64,000 bases of DNA from the NCBI RefSeq assembly GCF_020819595.1, contig NZ_JAJHNP010000023.1, positions 62,001 to 126,000 of the forward strand, written 5' to 3'. Position 1 is the first letter of the stretch. Each line of letters opens with the position of its first letter. A model generated the notes under the pieces. That model saw nothing but the letters and a program-made list of their open reading frames with translations. It ran no database searches and had not been told where the DNA came from. Shown here piece by piece: positions 15,660 through 23,907 of this stretch. The DNA is from Streptomyces barringtoniae. GTDB taxonomy: Bacteria; Actinomycetota; Actinomycetes; Streptomycetales; Streptomycetaceae. Made by a program: the position numbers and the translations under genes.

Positions 15660-17051
15660 ATGTCCAGATCCGTACGCCTTGTGCCGGCCGTCGCGGCCCT
15701 GCTCGCCCTCGCTCTGACCGGCACCGCATGCGACGGCGGGGTGCGCGGCACCCCCGGCGGCTCAGGTGTACGCGACCCCTACTTCCCGAAGGCCGGCAAC
15801 GGCGGCTACGACGTCGGGCACTACGACCTCACCCTGGACTACACCCCTTCCACCCGCCGTCTCACCGGCACGGCGGTCATCACCGCCCGCGCCACCCAGG
15901 ACCTGTCAGCCTTCGACCTCGATCTGGCCGGGCTGCACGTCGACTCGGTCACCGTCGAGGGCAAGGAGGCCCGCTTCAACCGGGCCGGCCAGGAACTCAC
16001 CGTCCGCCCGCACGACGACCTGAGCAGGGGCGAGACCTTCCGGACCACCGTCCGCTACTCGGGCAGCCCGCAGACCCTCACCGACCCCGACGGCTCCAAG
16101 GAGGGCTGGCTGCCCACCGCCGACGGCGCCCTCGGCCTCGGCGAACCCGTCGGCTCCATGGCCTGGTTCCCCGGCAACGACCACCCCTCCGACAAGGCGA
16201 CCTACGACATCACCATCACCGTCCCGGAGGGCCTGCAGGCCGTCTCCAACGGAGAGTTGGCCGACCAGTCCACCAAGGGCGGCCGTGCGACCTGGCACTG
16301 GCACACCGCGCAGCCCATGGCGAGCTACCTCGCCACGGTCGCCGTCGGCCACTTCGACCTCACCCGCAGCACCGGGCCGCACGGCCTGCCGATCCTCACC
16401 GCCGTCGACCCCACCCAGGCGAAGGCGAGCGAGAAGGTGCTCGCGCAGCTCCCCGAGATCATCAGGTGGGAGGAGATCAACTTCGGGCCCTACCCCTTCT
16501 CCTCCACCGGCGCGATCGTCGACCGCCCCGATGACGCCGGCTACGCCCTGGAGACCCAGAACCGGCCCGTCATACCCGGCACCCCGGACACCGGAACCCT
16601 CGTGCACGAACTCGCCCACCAGTGGTACGGCGACTCGGTCACCCCGAAGTCCTGGCAGGACATGTGGCTCAACGAGGGCTTCGCCACCTACGCGGAGTGG
16701 CTGTGGCGGGAGGACCACGGCGGCGAGAGCGTCCAGCAGACCTTCATGGACTACTACGACGGCGACGACAAGGCCGTCTGGGCCTACCCGCCCGCGAAAC
16801 CGTCGAGCGCCGCCCATATCTCCGACAGTCCCGTCTACGAGCGTGGCGCGATGGTCCTGCAGAAGATCCGGCAGAAGGTCGGCGACGACGCGTTCTACGA
16901 CATCATCCAGGGCTGGGCCGCCGCCCACCGCGGCGGCAACGTCACCACGGCCGACTTCACGGCGTACGTGGAGAAGAAGGCCCCGCACCAGGACTTCACC
17001 GAGATCTGGAAGGACTGGCTGTACGGAGACGGCAAACCGGCCCATCCGTGA
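15660..17051 (+). CDS. Secreted M1-family metallopeptidase (lipoprotein)
   Basis: A 463-aa aminopeptidase-type enzyme. The N terminus has a signal sequence with lipobox LTGTAC, so Cys22 or so is probably lipidated. The zinc site HELAHQWYGD is near residue 316 with the third ligand Glu in NEGFATYAEW 18 residues later, and GSMAWFPGND stands where M1 enzymes have the substrate-recognition GAMEN-type loop. It lacks the large C-terminal ERAP-type domain and is short for the family, as in other Streptomyces M1 lipoproteins. TAAGAT lies 7 nt before the ATG, consistent with a leaderless mRNA. Confidence 0.85.
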   Translation: MSRSVRLVPAVAALLALALTGTACDGGVRGTPGGSGVRDPYFPKAGNGGYDVGHYDLTLDYTPSTRRLTGTAVITARATQDLSAFDLDLAGLHVDSVTVEGKEARFNRAGQELTVRPHDDLSRGETFRTTVRYSGSPQTLTDPDGSKEGWLPTADGALGLGEPVGSMAWFPGNDHPSDKATYDITITVPEGLQAVSNGELADQSTKGGRATWHWHTAQPMASYLATVAVGHFDLTRSTGPHGLPILTAVDPTQAKASEKVLAQLPEIIRWEEINFGPYPFSSTGAIVDRPDDAGYALETQNRPVIPGTPDTGTLVHELAHQWYGDSVTPKSWQDMWLNEGFATYAEWLWREDHGGESVQQTFMDYYDGDDKAVWAYPPAKPSSAAHISDSPVYERGAMVLQKIRQKVGDDAFYDIIQGWAAAHRGGNVTTADFTAYVEKKAPHQDFTEIWKDWLYGDGKPAHP

Positions 17052-17143
17052 CGGGCACCTCGGCCGGCTCCGGCGCGAGCCGTTCGAGGAACATGGCAGG
17101 ACACCATCCGCAGGTACCCACCACATTCGGGGGACGGAAGACG

Positions 17144-17557
17144 ATGACCATCCAGCCACCGCCGTACGGCAGTCAGCCCCTGGCACCGATGCCGCCCCCA
17201 CCGGGCGCCGCTCCGCAGGGCTTCGGCCCGCCGCCCCAGTACGGCTACGCCCCGTCGCCACCACAACCACCCGTCTCCGGCCCTGAGTTCATGGCGGTCG
17301 ACCGCCACAATTCGATCGTGGTCGACACGGAGGGCGTGGCCTTCGAGAGCCATGGCCTGTCCGCGGACTTCCCCTGGCAGCAGATCCGCAGCGCCCACTT
17401 CAAGGCGAGCCCGTCCGGCAAGCACCTGATGATGGCGGTGGTCCTTGTGGACGGCAGGGTCTTCGAGTGCGTGGTGGAGGCGAAGCCGAGGGCGAAGCTG
17501 GGGGAGTGGTTCGCTCAGCTGGCGGCGGTGCTGGGGTACTACCGCCCGATGGGCTGA
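17144..17557 (+). CDS. Hypothetical protein with Pro-rich N terminus and PH-like C terminus
   Basis: A 137-aa protein. Residues 1-48 are Pro/Gln/Gly/Tyr-rich (PPPYGSQPLAP and similar), a low-complexity tail common in actinobacterial membrane-associated proteins. Residues 50-137 form a compact beta-rich domain with SIVVDTEGVAFESHGLSADFPWQQIRS, which looks like the first strands of a bacterial PH-type domain. There is no membrane segment. GGGGGACGG before the ATG gives the start. It follows the M1 peptidase by 92 nt on the same strand and may be cotranscribed. Confidence 0.65.
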   Translation: MTIQPPPYGSQPLAPMPPPPGAAPQGFGPPPQYGYAPSPPQPPVSGPEFMAVDRHNSIVVDTEGVAFESHGLSADFPWQQIRSAHFKASPSGKHLMMAVVLVDGRVFECVVEAKPRAKLGEWFAQLAAVLGYYRPMG

Positions 17558-17598
17558 GAGGGCTCGGCGCCGGGCGAACCCGCCGTGCGACCGAGGGT

Positions 17599-19836
17599 TC
17601 ACCGAGTCCGGGAGTGTTCCTCCCAGTGCGCCAACTCTTCACGGGTGGCAAGTACGTCGGGATGGTCCGGGCCCAGGACGCGTACCTGCTCGTTCAGCAG
17701 GTACGTGAACGAGACCGCCGCGCCGGCCGCGTCTCCGGCCCGGCCGCGCCAGTGGGCGTGACCGCGGTGGGCGGCGAAGACCTTCAGCCAATTGGAGCGG
17801 ACCAGCGCCTCATTGCCGTACGGCCCGCTCCGCGGCTGGAGGCCGCCGGTGCCGCGCAGTGTGCGGAGCAGGTCGTTCAGCAGTGTTTCGTACGTGATCG
17901 CCGCCCCGTACGCGTCCCCCGACTCGCCCTGCACGCGTGCGAGTTCGGCGGCCGTCTCGAGGGCGTACGAGGAGTCGGCGCCGAACGACCGCTGCTGCAG
18001 TGGGAGCAGTTCGGCGTACGCCGCCACCGCCCCGGCGGTGTCGCCCGCCGCCTCCCGCCAGCGGCCCAGCGCCGCACGCGCGGCGAACGTACGCGCATGG
18101 TGCGGGCCGAACACCCGGCTCTGCCGGTCGACGATTGCGGCGTACCCGGCCGCGGCCCCGTGCGCGTCGCCGGACACTCCCTGCCAGTGGGCCTGCCGGG
18201 CGCAGGCGGCTTCCAGGCTCGGGGACTCGGGGCCCTGGCGGCGCAGCACCTCACCGGCCAGCCACGCGAAGTGGTCCCGGGCCCCGGTCGCCGACCGGCC
18301 TGTCGTGCCGAGGAGTTCGCCCGTACGGAACAGCAGCTCGTGGGTGTCGGGGTGCGGGTCCTCGAAGAGTTCGTTGAGGGACACGCCCAAAGTGCCGGGC
18401 GCCGGAGGGGTGAACGGTGACCACAGCGCGGCCGCGGCGTGTGCGCGCAGCACGTCGGCGGCGTCGGCGAGCACCGGGACGAAGGCGGGATCCGCGCCGT
18501 GCGCGTCAGCGGCCTTGACCCAGGCCGACGCGACCGTCCGGGCCAGGCCCCGGATCCGGTCCGCGGGCAGCCCCTCGCGCACCGCCCGTTGCAGCACCGG
18601 ATGCACGCGCACCGCACGGTACGGATCGCCCGACCCGCGCGGCTCGTAGTCGATCAGCCCCAGTCGGTCCAGAACGCCGAGCGCTGCCGTGATGTCCTCG
18701 CCGCGCAGGAACTGTCCCGGCGACGGGGTGGCGCGTTGCTGTTGGACGTAGTCGGCGCAAGCCTGGTTGGTGAAGACCGAGGCCGGTGCTCCCGCGGCGG
18801 GCAGGAGCGACGCCACCTCCATCAGGGGGCGCGCCAGTTCCGTCGGGGGCAGCCGGTCGGCTCGGTTGAGCAACGACCTCCACGCCTCGGTCACGGCGAA
18901 GCCCTGCCCGTCGGGCAGGGCGCCCGGCCCCGGCAGGAGCCCGGAGAGCGGGCGCCCCCGACGGGCCCCGCTGCTGTCGTCCGCGCCGTCGAGCAGGTCG
19001 TACTCGCGCAGCAGGCCGAGGTACGTGCCGCAGTCCTGTCCCGAGCCGGCGAGGCCGGCCGCCACCTGGGCGAGCGCCAGCGGCAGGAAGCCCAACTCCC
19101 GGGCCAGGGCATCCAGGTCGGAGGCCGGCCCCGGATCACGTCCGTAGGCGGCCAGCGCCTCGGAGAGGTATGTCGTCGCCTCGTCCGGGGTGAATCCGCC
19201 GACCGGGACCACCGCACGGTTCGGTGCCGGCTGTGCCACGTCCCGGCGCCGGGTGGTGACCAGCACCTCGCCGTCCTGGTTCTGCGGAGGCCACAGGCCC
19301 CGCAGATCCTCGGGATCGGCCACGTCGTCGAGCACGATCAGCCAACGGCGCCGCGGGCCCCCGGCATCGGGCCGCAGCCAGGCGAGGAATGCCTGCGCCG
19401 CCTGTTCGGCTGCGGCCGTACCCGAGCCGCCGGCCGGGTCCGCACCGGTGATGTCGGCGATGGCATGGGCGTACGCGGCGACGACGGCCTCGCGGTCGGT
19501 GCCGGCGACCCACAGGAGCAGGTCGACTCGCTTCTCCTGCCAGGCCGCACGCGCGAACCGGGCGGCCTGCTGCGTCTTGCCCACGCCCGCGGTACCGACA
19601 AGGACCGTGCAGCGCACGGCGGTCGACGCGGCATCGGCGTTCGTCCGCTCGTCGAGCGCGGGGCGCGGCTGGAAGCAGCGGGCCGCAGCCGGAATCACCC
19701 CCAGCTGGAGCGGCCAGGATGCCGGCGAGCGGTGGTTGGCGTAGTACGAGACCTGGTCGGCGTGCCCCACGGCCATGCCGTGGTGACTGGCCTGGACGAC
19801 GTACGGCGGCGACGAGGCGGGGGACACGGACGACAC
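17599..19836 (-). CDS. NB-ARC/TPR STAND protein (NLR-like)
   Basis: A predicted ATP-switch signalling protein of about 745 aa. Using the GTG at 19836, residues 13-35 are a Gly/Ala-rich segment (QASHHGMAVGHADQVSYYAN), Walker A GTAGVGKT is at 81-88, Walker B RWLIVLDDVAD near 165, the NB-ARC TTRRRD sensor follows, and ELGFLPLALAQVAAGL is the GLPL-type motif. A winged-helix region carries VHPVLQRAVREGLP. The last 250 residues are TPR-like with GPHHARTFAARAALGRW and GPDHPDVLATREELAHW units. The start is uncertain: GTGs at 19836 and 19827 both lack a ribosome binding site. The gene starts 72 nt after the stop of a small partner gene on the same strand. Bacterial NLR-like proteins often act in defence; the effector here is not obvious. 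Confidence 0.82.
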   Translation of the reverse strand: MSSVSPASSPPYVVQASHHGMAVGHADQVSYYANHRSPASWPLQLGVIPAAARCFQPRPALDERTNADAASTAVRCTVLVGTAGVGKTQQAARFARAAWQEKRVDLLLWVAGTDREAVVAAYAHAIADITGADPAGGSGTAAAEQAAQAFLAWLRPDAGGPRRRWLIVLDDVADPEDLRGLWPPQNQDGEVLVTTRRRDVAQPAPNRAVVPVGGFTPDEATTYLSEALAAYGRDPGPASDLDALARELGFLPLALAQVAAGLAGSGQDCGTYLGLLREYDLLDGADDSSGARRGRPLSGLLPGPGALPDGQGFAVTEAWRSLLNRADRLPPTELARPLMEVASLLPAAGAPASVFTNQACADYVQQQRATPSPGQFLRGEDITAALGVLDRLGLIDYEPRGSGDPYRAVRVHPVLQRAVREGLPADRIRGLARTVASAWVKAADAHGADPAFVPVLADAADVLRAHAAAALWSPFTPPAPGTLGVSLNELFEDPHPDTHELLFRTGELLGTTGRSATGARDHFAWLAGEVLRRQGPESPSLEAACARQAHWQGVSGDAHGAAAGYAAIVDRQSRVFGPHHARTFAARAALGRWREAAGDTAGAVAAYAELLPLQQRSFGADSSYALETAAELARVQGESGDAYGAAITYETLLNDLLRTLRGTGGLQPRSGPYGNEALVRSNWLKVFAAHRGHAHWRGRAGDAAGAAVSFTYLLNEQVRVLGPDHPDVLATREELAHWEEHSRTR

Positions 19837-19907
19837 GGAGGACGCGGAGAAAGCGGAGTCCGGGAAGGATGAGGAGAAGTGAGGGCTGCTGTCGTCAGCC
19901 GGTCCGT

Positions 19908-20399
19908 TCAGCCCTGGGACGGAGCCGGCGGCGGAGGGGGGCTCAGCTGTACTCCTCCGTTGATCACCGCGGCGGCGACCGAGCCGTTGTCGGCGCTGAT
20001 GCTCAGGTCCCCGCCGACGGCGAGCCCGCCGTCCCCGGCCGTCGGCCCCGGCGCCGCGTGCGTGTCGAGCAGCGCCCGCAGCTGCGCGGCGGCCGACGCC
20101 CGTTCGTCCTCCGTCAGGCCCTCCAGCAGACTCTCGAACCTGGCCTGCCACAGGGCCTCGTGCCGGATGCGCATCCGCTCCGCCGGTACGCCGGTGCCGG
20201 CGCTCCCCGGAGCTGCCGCCGCGAGGTCGGCCGCCGTCCGGTCCAGGCGCGCCAGCTCACCGGACTCCCGTTCGGCGTCACCCCGCCCGAACCATGTGGC
20301 CACATGCTGACGGAACGCCGCCCATGCCTCCGTACCGGCGGCTTGGACCACCGCGGTTCCCCCAGCGGTCGCCAGCCCCACCAAAGCCTCCGGCAGCAC
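19908..20399 (-). CDS. Small partner protein with Gly-rich, amyloid-motif-like C terminus
   Basis: A 163-aa protein read just before the NB-ARC gene. The GTG at 20399 follows GGAAGGGGG, so the longer in-frame reading is rejected. An N-terminal hydrophobic stretch (LPEALVGLATAGGTAVVQAAG) is followed by a helical middle (residues 40-110) and a C terminus from 122 with GDGGLAVGGDLSISADNGSV and INGGVQL, then a Pro-rich tail. The G-x-AVG string also occurs near the N terminus of the NB-ARC protein. Gene pairs of this layout are known from bacterial amyloid-signalling work, where a shared motif links receptor and effector; applying that here is inference. Confidence 0.65.
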   Translation of the reverse strand: MLPEALVGLATAGGTAVVQAAGTEAWAAFRQHVATWFGRGDAERESGELARLDRTAADLAAAAPGSAGTGVPAERMRIRHEALWQARFESLLEGLTEDERASAAAQLRALLDTHAAPGPTAGDGGLAVGGDLSISADNGSVAAAVINGGVQLSPPPPPAPSQG

Positions 20400-20577
20400 G
20401 CGCGGTCCCCCTTCCGTGCCGGTCGCCAACGAGCCCGTTGATCCTATCGTCGGTGCCTTCTTCGACGCCGGGCGTTTTCTGCACGAGGGATCCACGGATC
20501 AGCGCAGGCTCTCTCACCGGGGGAGCGCCCGGCCGCGGCACACCGCAGGCCGGGGCTCCCGCACGGTGCAGCGTCCG

Positions 20578-21153
20578 TCAGACGTTGACGCCGAAGTCCT
20601 GGGCGATGCCGACCAGGCCCGAGGCGTAACCCTGGCCCACCGCGCGGAACTTCCACTCCGCGCCGTTGCGGTACAGCTCGCCGAAGATCATGGCCGTCTC
20701 GGTGGCGGCGTCCTCGGAGAGGTCGTAGCGGGCGATCTCGGCGCCGCCGGCCTGGTTGACGATGCGGATGTAGGCGTTGCGGACCTGGCCGAAGTTCTGG
20801 CCGCGGTTCTCGGCGTCGTAGATGGAGACCGGGAAGACGACCTTGTCGATGTCGGCCGGGAGCGCGGCCAGGTTGACGTTGATCGCCTCGTCGTCGCCCT
20901 CGCCCTCGCCGGTGCGGTTGTCACCGGTGTGGACGATGGTGTTGTCCGGGGTCTGCTTGTTGTTGAAGAAGACGAAGTGCGCGTCCGAGTAGACCTTGCC
21001 CTGGGTGTTGACCGCGATGGCGGAGGCGTCCAGGTCGAAGTCCGTGCCGGTGGTGGTGCGGACGTCCCAGCCGAGGCCCACGGTGACGGCGGTCAGGCCC
21101 GGAGCCTCCTTGGTGAGCGAGACGTTGCCACCCTTGGACAGGCTTACAGCCAT
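20578..21153 (-). CDS. TerD-family calcium-binding stress protein
   Basis: A 191-aa TerD homologue of normal length. [20 protein letters not shown] is the family N terminus. DFDLDASA and [15 protein letters not shown] are the acidic loops that bind calcium in TerD structures. The family is linked to tellurite resistance, general stress and development in Streptomyces; the exact action is unknown. It is encoded alone, without the other ter genes. The ATG at 21153 follows AAGGAAAGG. Confidence 0.88.
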   Translation of the reverse strand: MAVSLSKGGNVSLTKEAPGLTAVTVGLGWDVRTTTGTDFDLDASAIAVNTQGKVYSDAHFVFFNNKQTPDNTIVHTGDNRTGEGEGDDEAINVNLAALPADIDKVVFPVSIYDAENRGQNFGQVRNAYIRIVNQAGGAEIARYDLSEDAATETAMIFGELYRNGAEWKFRAVGQGYASGLVGIAQDFGVNV

Positions 21154-21348
21154 GTTGGGAGTCCTTTCCTTGGATATGTGTGGTGCAGTGCCGTTGAAGC
21201 TACCGTCACCGGGAAGAACGTCGAGGGGGGTACCCGTGGTTCCGGCTCCCTTTACCTTTTTTACCGAGCACCTTCTTCGCCGGCCGTGCGGTCGCGGGCC
21301 CGGAAATCCAGGTGACGTGGACCGGGCGGGACCGGGAAGATGGACCGC

Positions 21349-21777
21349 ATGTCCGGTCCCTACGTCATCCGTGGCTCCGTCTCCCTTCCCGAGGCCGAGC
21401 TGATGTGGCGTTTCTCCAGGTCGTCCGGGCCCGGTGGGCAGCACGTCAACACCAGTGACTCGCAGGTGGAGCTGCGCTTCGACCTCGCCCGCACCGAGTC
21501 GCTGCCCGCGGTCTGGAAGGAGCGGGCGCTCAAGCGGCTCGCGGGCCGGCTCGTCGACGGCGTGGTGACCGTACGGGCCTCCGAGCACCGCTCCCAGTGG
21601 CGCAACCGCGAGACCGCCGCCGTGCGCCTCGCCGCCCTGCTCGCGGAGGCCAGCGCGCCCCCGCCCAAGCCGCGCAGACCGACCCGGATCCCGCGCGGCA
21701 TCAACGAACGCCGGCTGCGGGAGAAGAAGCAGCGCTCGGAGACGAAGCGGGGCCGCACGGGCCGGGACTGGGGGTGA
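21349..21777 (+). CDS. arfB: Ribosome-rescue peptidyl-tRNA hydrolase ArfB
   Basis: A 142-aa rescue factor that frees ribosomes stalled without a stop codon. [21 protein letters not shown] contains the GGQ catalytic loop of class-I release factors, and the basic C-terminal tail ([21 protein letters not shown]) is the segment that enters the empty mRNA channel. No codon-recognition domain is present, as expected. I take the ATG at 21349 (MSGPYVIRG), with GGGAAG 9 nt upstream; an ATG three codons earlier is possible. Confidence 0.88.
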   Translation: MSGPYVIRGSVSLPEAELMWRFSRSSGPGGQHVNTSDSQVELRFDLARTESLPAVWKERALKRLAGRLVDGVVTVRASEHRSQWRNRETAAVRLAALLAEASAPPPKPRRPTRIPRGINERRLREKKQRSETKRGRTGRDWG

Positions 21778-21924
21778 GCCCGGCGGGCGCGGGGAGGCGC
21801 CCGTCACCCGCACGGCTGCCCTCGCGCCTGTGAGCCGTCACATCCGGGGCCTTGCGTTCGTCAGTGAGTCAGTGAGCCGGCGAGTCGGCCGGCCACCAGG
21901 GCGACGGAGAGGCCGGGCATCCCG

Positions 21925-22785
21925 ATGAGCGACAACGAACGGCGGCAGCGCGACGACGAGTTTCTCGCCGAGCGGTTCGAGGCGTACCGGGGGCATCTGC
22001 GGGCCGTCGCCTACCGGATGCTGGGCTCGGCCGCGGAGGCCGAGGACGCGGTGCAGGAGGCGTGGTTCCGGCTGAGCCGGTCCGACACGCGTGAGGTGGG
22101 CAACCTCGGGGGCTGGCTGACGACCGTCGTCGGCCGGGTCTGCCTCGACCTGCTCCGCTCCCGCCGCTCGCGGGGCGAGGAGCCCCTGGACACCTGGCGT
22201 CCCGGGGCCTCCGCCGAGCCGGACCCCGCGCAGGACGCGGTGCTCGCGGACTCGGTCGGGGTGGCCCTGCTGGTCGTCCTCGACACGCTTTCGCCGGCCG
22301 AGCGGCTGGCGTTCGTGCTGCACGATCTGTTCGGGGTGCCGTTCGAGGAGGTCGGCGGGATCCTCGGGCGCAGCCCGGCCGCGGCACGACAGCTGGCCAG
22401 CCGGGCGCGGCGCCGGGTGCGGGGCGCGGACGCGCCGGAGGCGGACCTGGTGCGGCAGCGGGAGGTGGTCGACGCGTTCCTGGCGGCCGCACGGGAGGGG
22501 GACTTCGACGGCCTGCTGGAGGTGCTCGACCCGGACGTGGTGGCGCGCAGCGAGGCGGGTGTGACCGCCGGCGCCGTTCCGGTCGCCTCCGGGGCGAGGA
22601 GCTTCGCCCATCTGGCCCGTGTGGCGCGTCCCGCGCTGGTGGACGGGGCGACGGGGCTGGTCGTGTACGCCGAGGGCCGCCTCGAGCGGGTTCTGGCGTT
22701 CACCTTCGTCGCCGACCGCATCACGGCCATCGACATCGTGACGGACCCGGAGGACCTGGCCGAGCTGACCGTCGAGCCGGCGTAG
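21925..22785 (+). CDS. ECF RNA polymerase sigma factor, ECF41/SigJ type
   Basis: A 286-aa extracytoplasmic-function sigma factor. Region 2 is seen in YRGHLRAVAYRMLGSAAEAEDAVQEAWFRL, the family-typical linker in GGWLTTVVGRVCLDLLRSRRSRGEE, and region 4 in LSPAERLAFVLHDLFGVPFEEVGGILGRSPAAARQL. Residues 190-286 are a SnoaL-like C-terminal domain (FDGLLEVLDPDVVARSEAG) that in ECF41 factors modulates activity in place of an anti-sigma factor. ECF41 genes usually lie beside a carboxymuconolactone-decarboxylase or oxidoreductase gene; here the neighbour is a convergent flavin reductase. Confidence 0.87.
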   Translation: MSDNERRQRDDEFLAERFEAYRGHLRAVAYRMLGSAAEAEDAVQEAWFRLSRSDTREVGNLGGWLTTVVGRVCLDLLRSRRSRGEEPLDTWRPGASAEPDPAQDAVLADSVGVALLVVLDTLSPAERLAFVLHDLFGVPFEEVGGILGRSPAAARQLASRARRRVRGADAPEADLVRQREVVDAFLAAAREGDFDGLLEVLDPDVVARSEAGVTAGAVPVASGARSFAHLARVARPALVDGATGLVVYAEGRLERVLAFTFVADRITAIDIVTDPEDLAELTVEPA

Positions 22786-22998
22786 CCGGGCCGCAGGGTC
22801 ACCGCAGGGCCGGCACCCCCCACCGTCCCCACCGTCGCGCCCCCCGTAGGCCTCCCCGTCCGGCCGTAAACCCAGCCCCGGACAGAAGCTTTCCGGGTCG
22901 TCCGCAGCGTCGAAGTTCGCGGGGTGACTTCTACCGGACGGGGGGGCATCCGCGCAGCGCCGGAATTCGGATCCGTTCGCCGCCACGGAATATCGCGG

Positions 22999-23571
22999 TC
23001 ACCCCAACTGCCGGTATCTGCCCCGGAAGTACATCAGCGGCCCGCCCTCCGCGCTCGGGACGTGCGCGGTCAGCACGCGGCCGATGACGAGGGTGTGGTC
23101 GCCGGCCGTCACCCGCTGCTCGGTGCGGCACTCCAGCGTGGCCAGCGCGCCGCCCACCAGCGGGGCGCCGGTGGCCTCGCCGCGGGCGTAGGGGATGTCG
23201 TCGAAGAGCAGACGGTCGCTGATGCGGCCCTTCATGGCGAAGCGGCCCGCGATGTGCCGCTGGCTCTCGGCGAGGACCGACACCGCCCACAGGGGCTGTT
23301 CGTCGAGCAGGTCGTCCATGCGGGCGCCCGTGCGCAGGCTCACCAGGACCAGTGGCGGGTCGAGGGAGACGGACATGAAGGCGGTGGCGGTCATGCCGAC
23401 GTCCTCCATGTCCGGCGCGCCCGGGTCGTCCGGGTCCAGCGGCGGCTCCTGCGCGGTCACCAGGACCACTCCCGCGGCCAGCCGGGACATCGCGGCCCGG
23501 AACTCGTCGTTGCTCACCCCCTCAGCATGCCCGGAAGCGGCGGTGGCGGTGGGTGAGGCGGTCTTCAGCAC
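22999..23571 (-). CDS. Flavin reductase family protein (FMN-binding split barrel)
   Basis: A 190-aa FMN-binding protein. Residues 24-45 (DEFRAAMSRLAAGVVLVTAQ), VGMTATAFMSVSLDPPLVLVSL and the late AGDHTLVIGRVL are the three hallmark segments of the flavin-reductase-like domain that reduces FMN/FAD with NAD(P)H for a monooxygenase partner. The partner is not adjacent. The start GTG at 23571 has TAGCGT exactly 7 nt upstream, pointing to a leaderless mRNA and supporting this start. Confidence 0.83.
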   Translation of the reverse strand: MLKTASPTATAASGHAEGVSNDEFRAAMSRLAAGVVLVTAQEPPLDPDDPGAPDMEDVGMTATAFMSVSLDPPLVLVSLRTGARMDDLLDEQPLWAVSVLAESQRHIAGRFAMKGRISDRLLFDDIPYARGEATGAPLVGGALATLECRTEQRVTAGDHTLVIGRVLTAHVPSAEGGPLMYFRGRYRQLG

Positions 23572-23907
23572 GCCCGAAACGCTAGTCTCCGCCCCGCACG
23601 GGCCGCATCGGGCCTTCGCCCGAGCCGGGTCCTAGGACCAACGGAGGACCGCTGTGTGCATCATGTGAACAGACCCCAAAAGTTTGCGTTCAGTAAACGC
23701 CCGCGGAAATCGCGGAAATACCACTCAATTGTTCATGTTCGGCTGTGACTTGAGTCACAAGGGCCAGGAATTGTTGACCCTGTGTACCGAGTGGGCAGCG
23801 CGCTGTGATTCAGTGGCGGGGAAACTGGAACGCACCGTAAGAGGCACCCTTAAGAAGCGCCGAAGACAACCCTTGATTCGCTGCGAGGTCTCGGGGGGAG
23901 GGCGAGC
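23572..23907. other. cdgB upstream region
   Basis: No gene in 336 bp. It contains the divergent leaderless promoter of the flavin reductase gene (TAGCGT at 23584-23579), a small GCGTT-N5-AACGC repeat at 23693-23707, and the Crp-like site at 23744-23759. The region is AT-richer than the surroundings, as expected for a regulated promoter. Confidence 0.55.
23744..23759. promoter_or_regulatory. Crp-like binding site TGTGA-N6-TCACA
   Basis: TGTGACTTGAGTCACA is a perfect match to the CRP consensus half-sites and to GTG-N6-GNCAC, recalled for Streptomyces Crp. It lies 149 nt before the cdgB start. BldD is the known regulator of cdgB in S. coelicolor, and its operator shares TGAC/GTCA half-sites, so a BldD site is the alternative reading. 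Confidence 0.5.
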
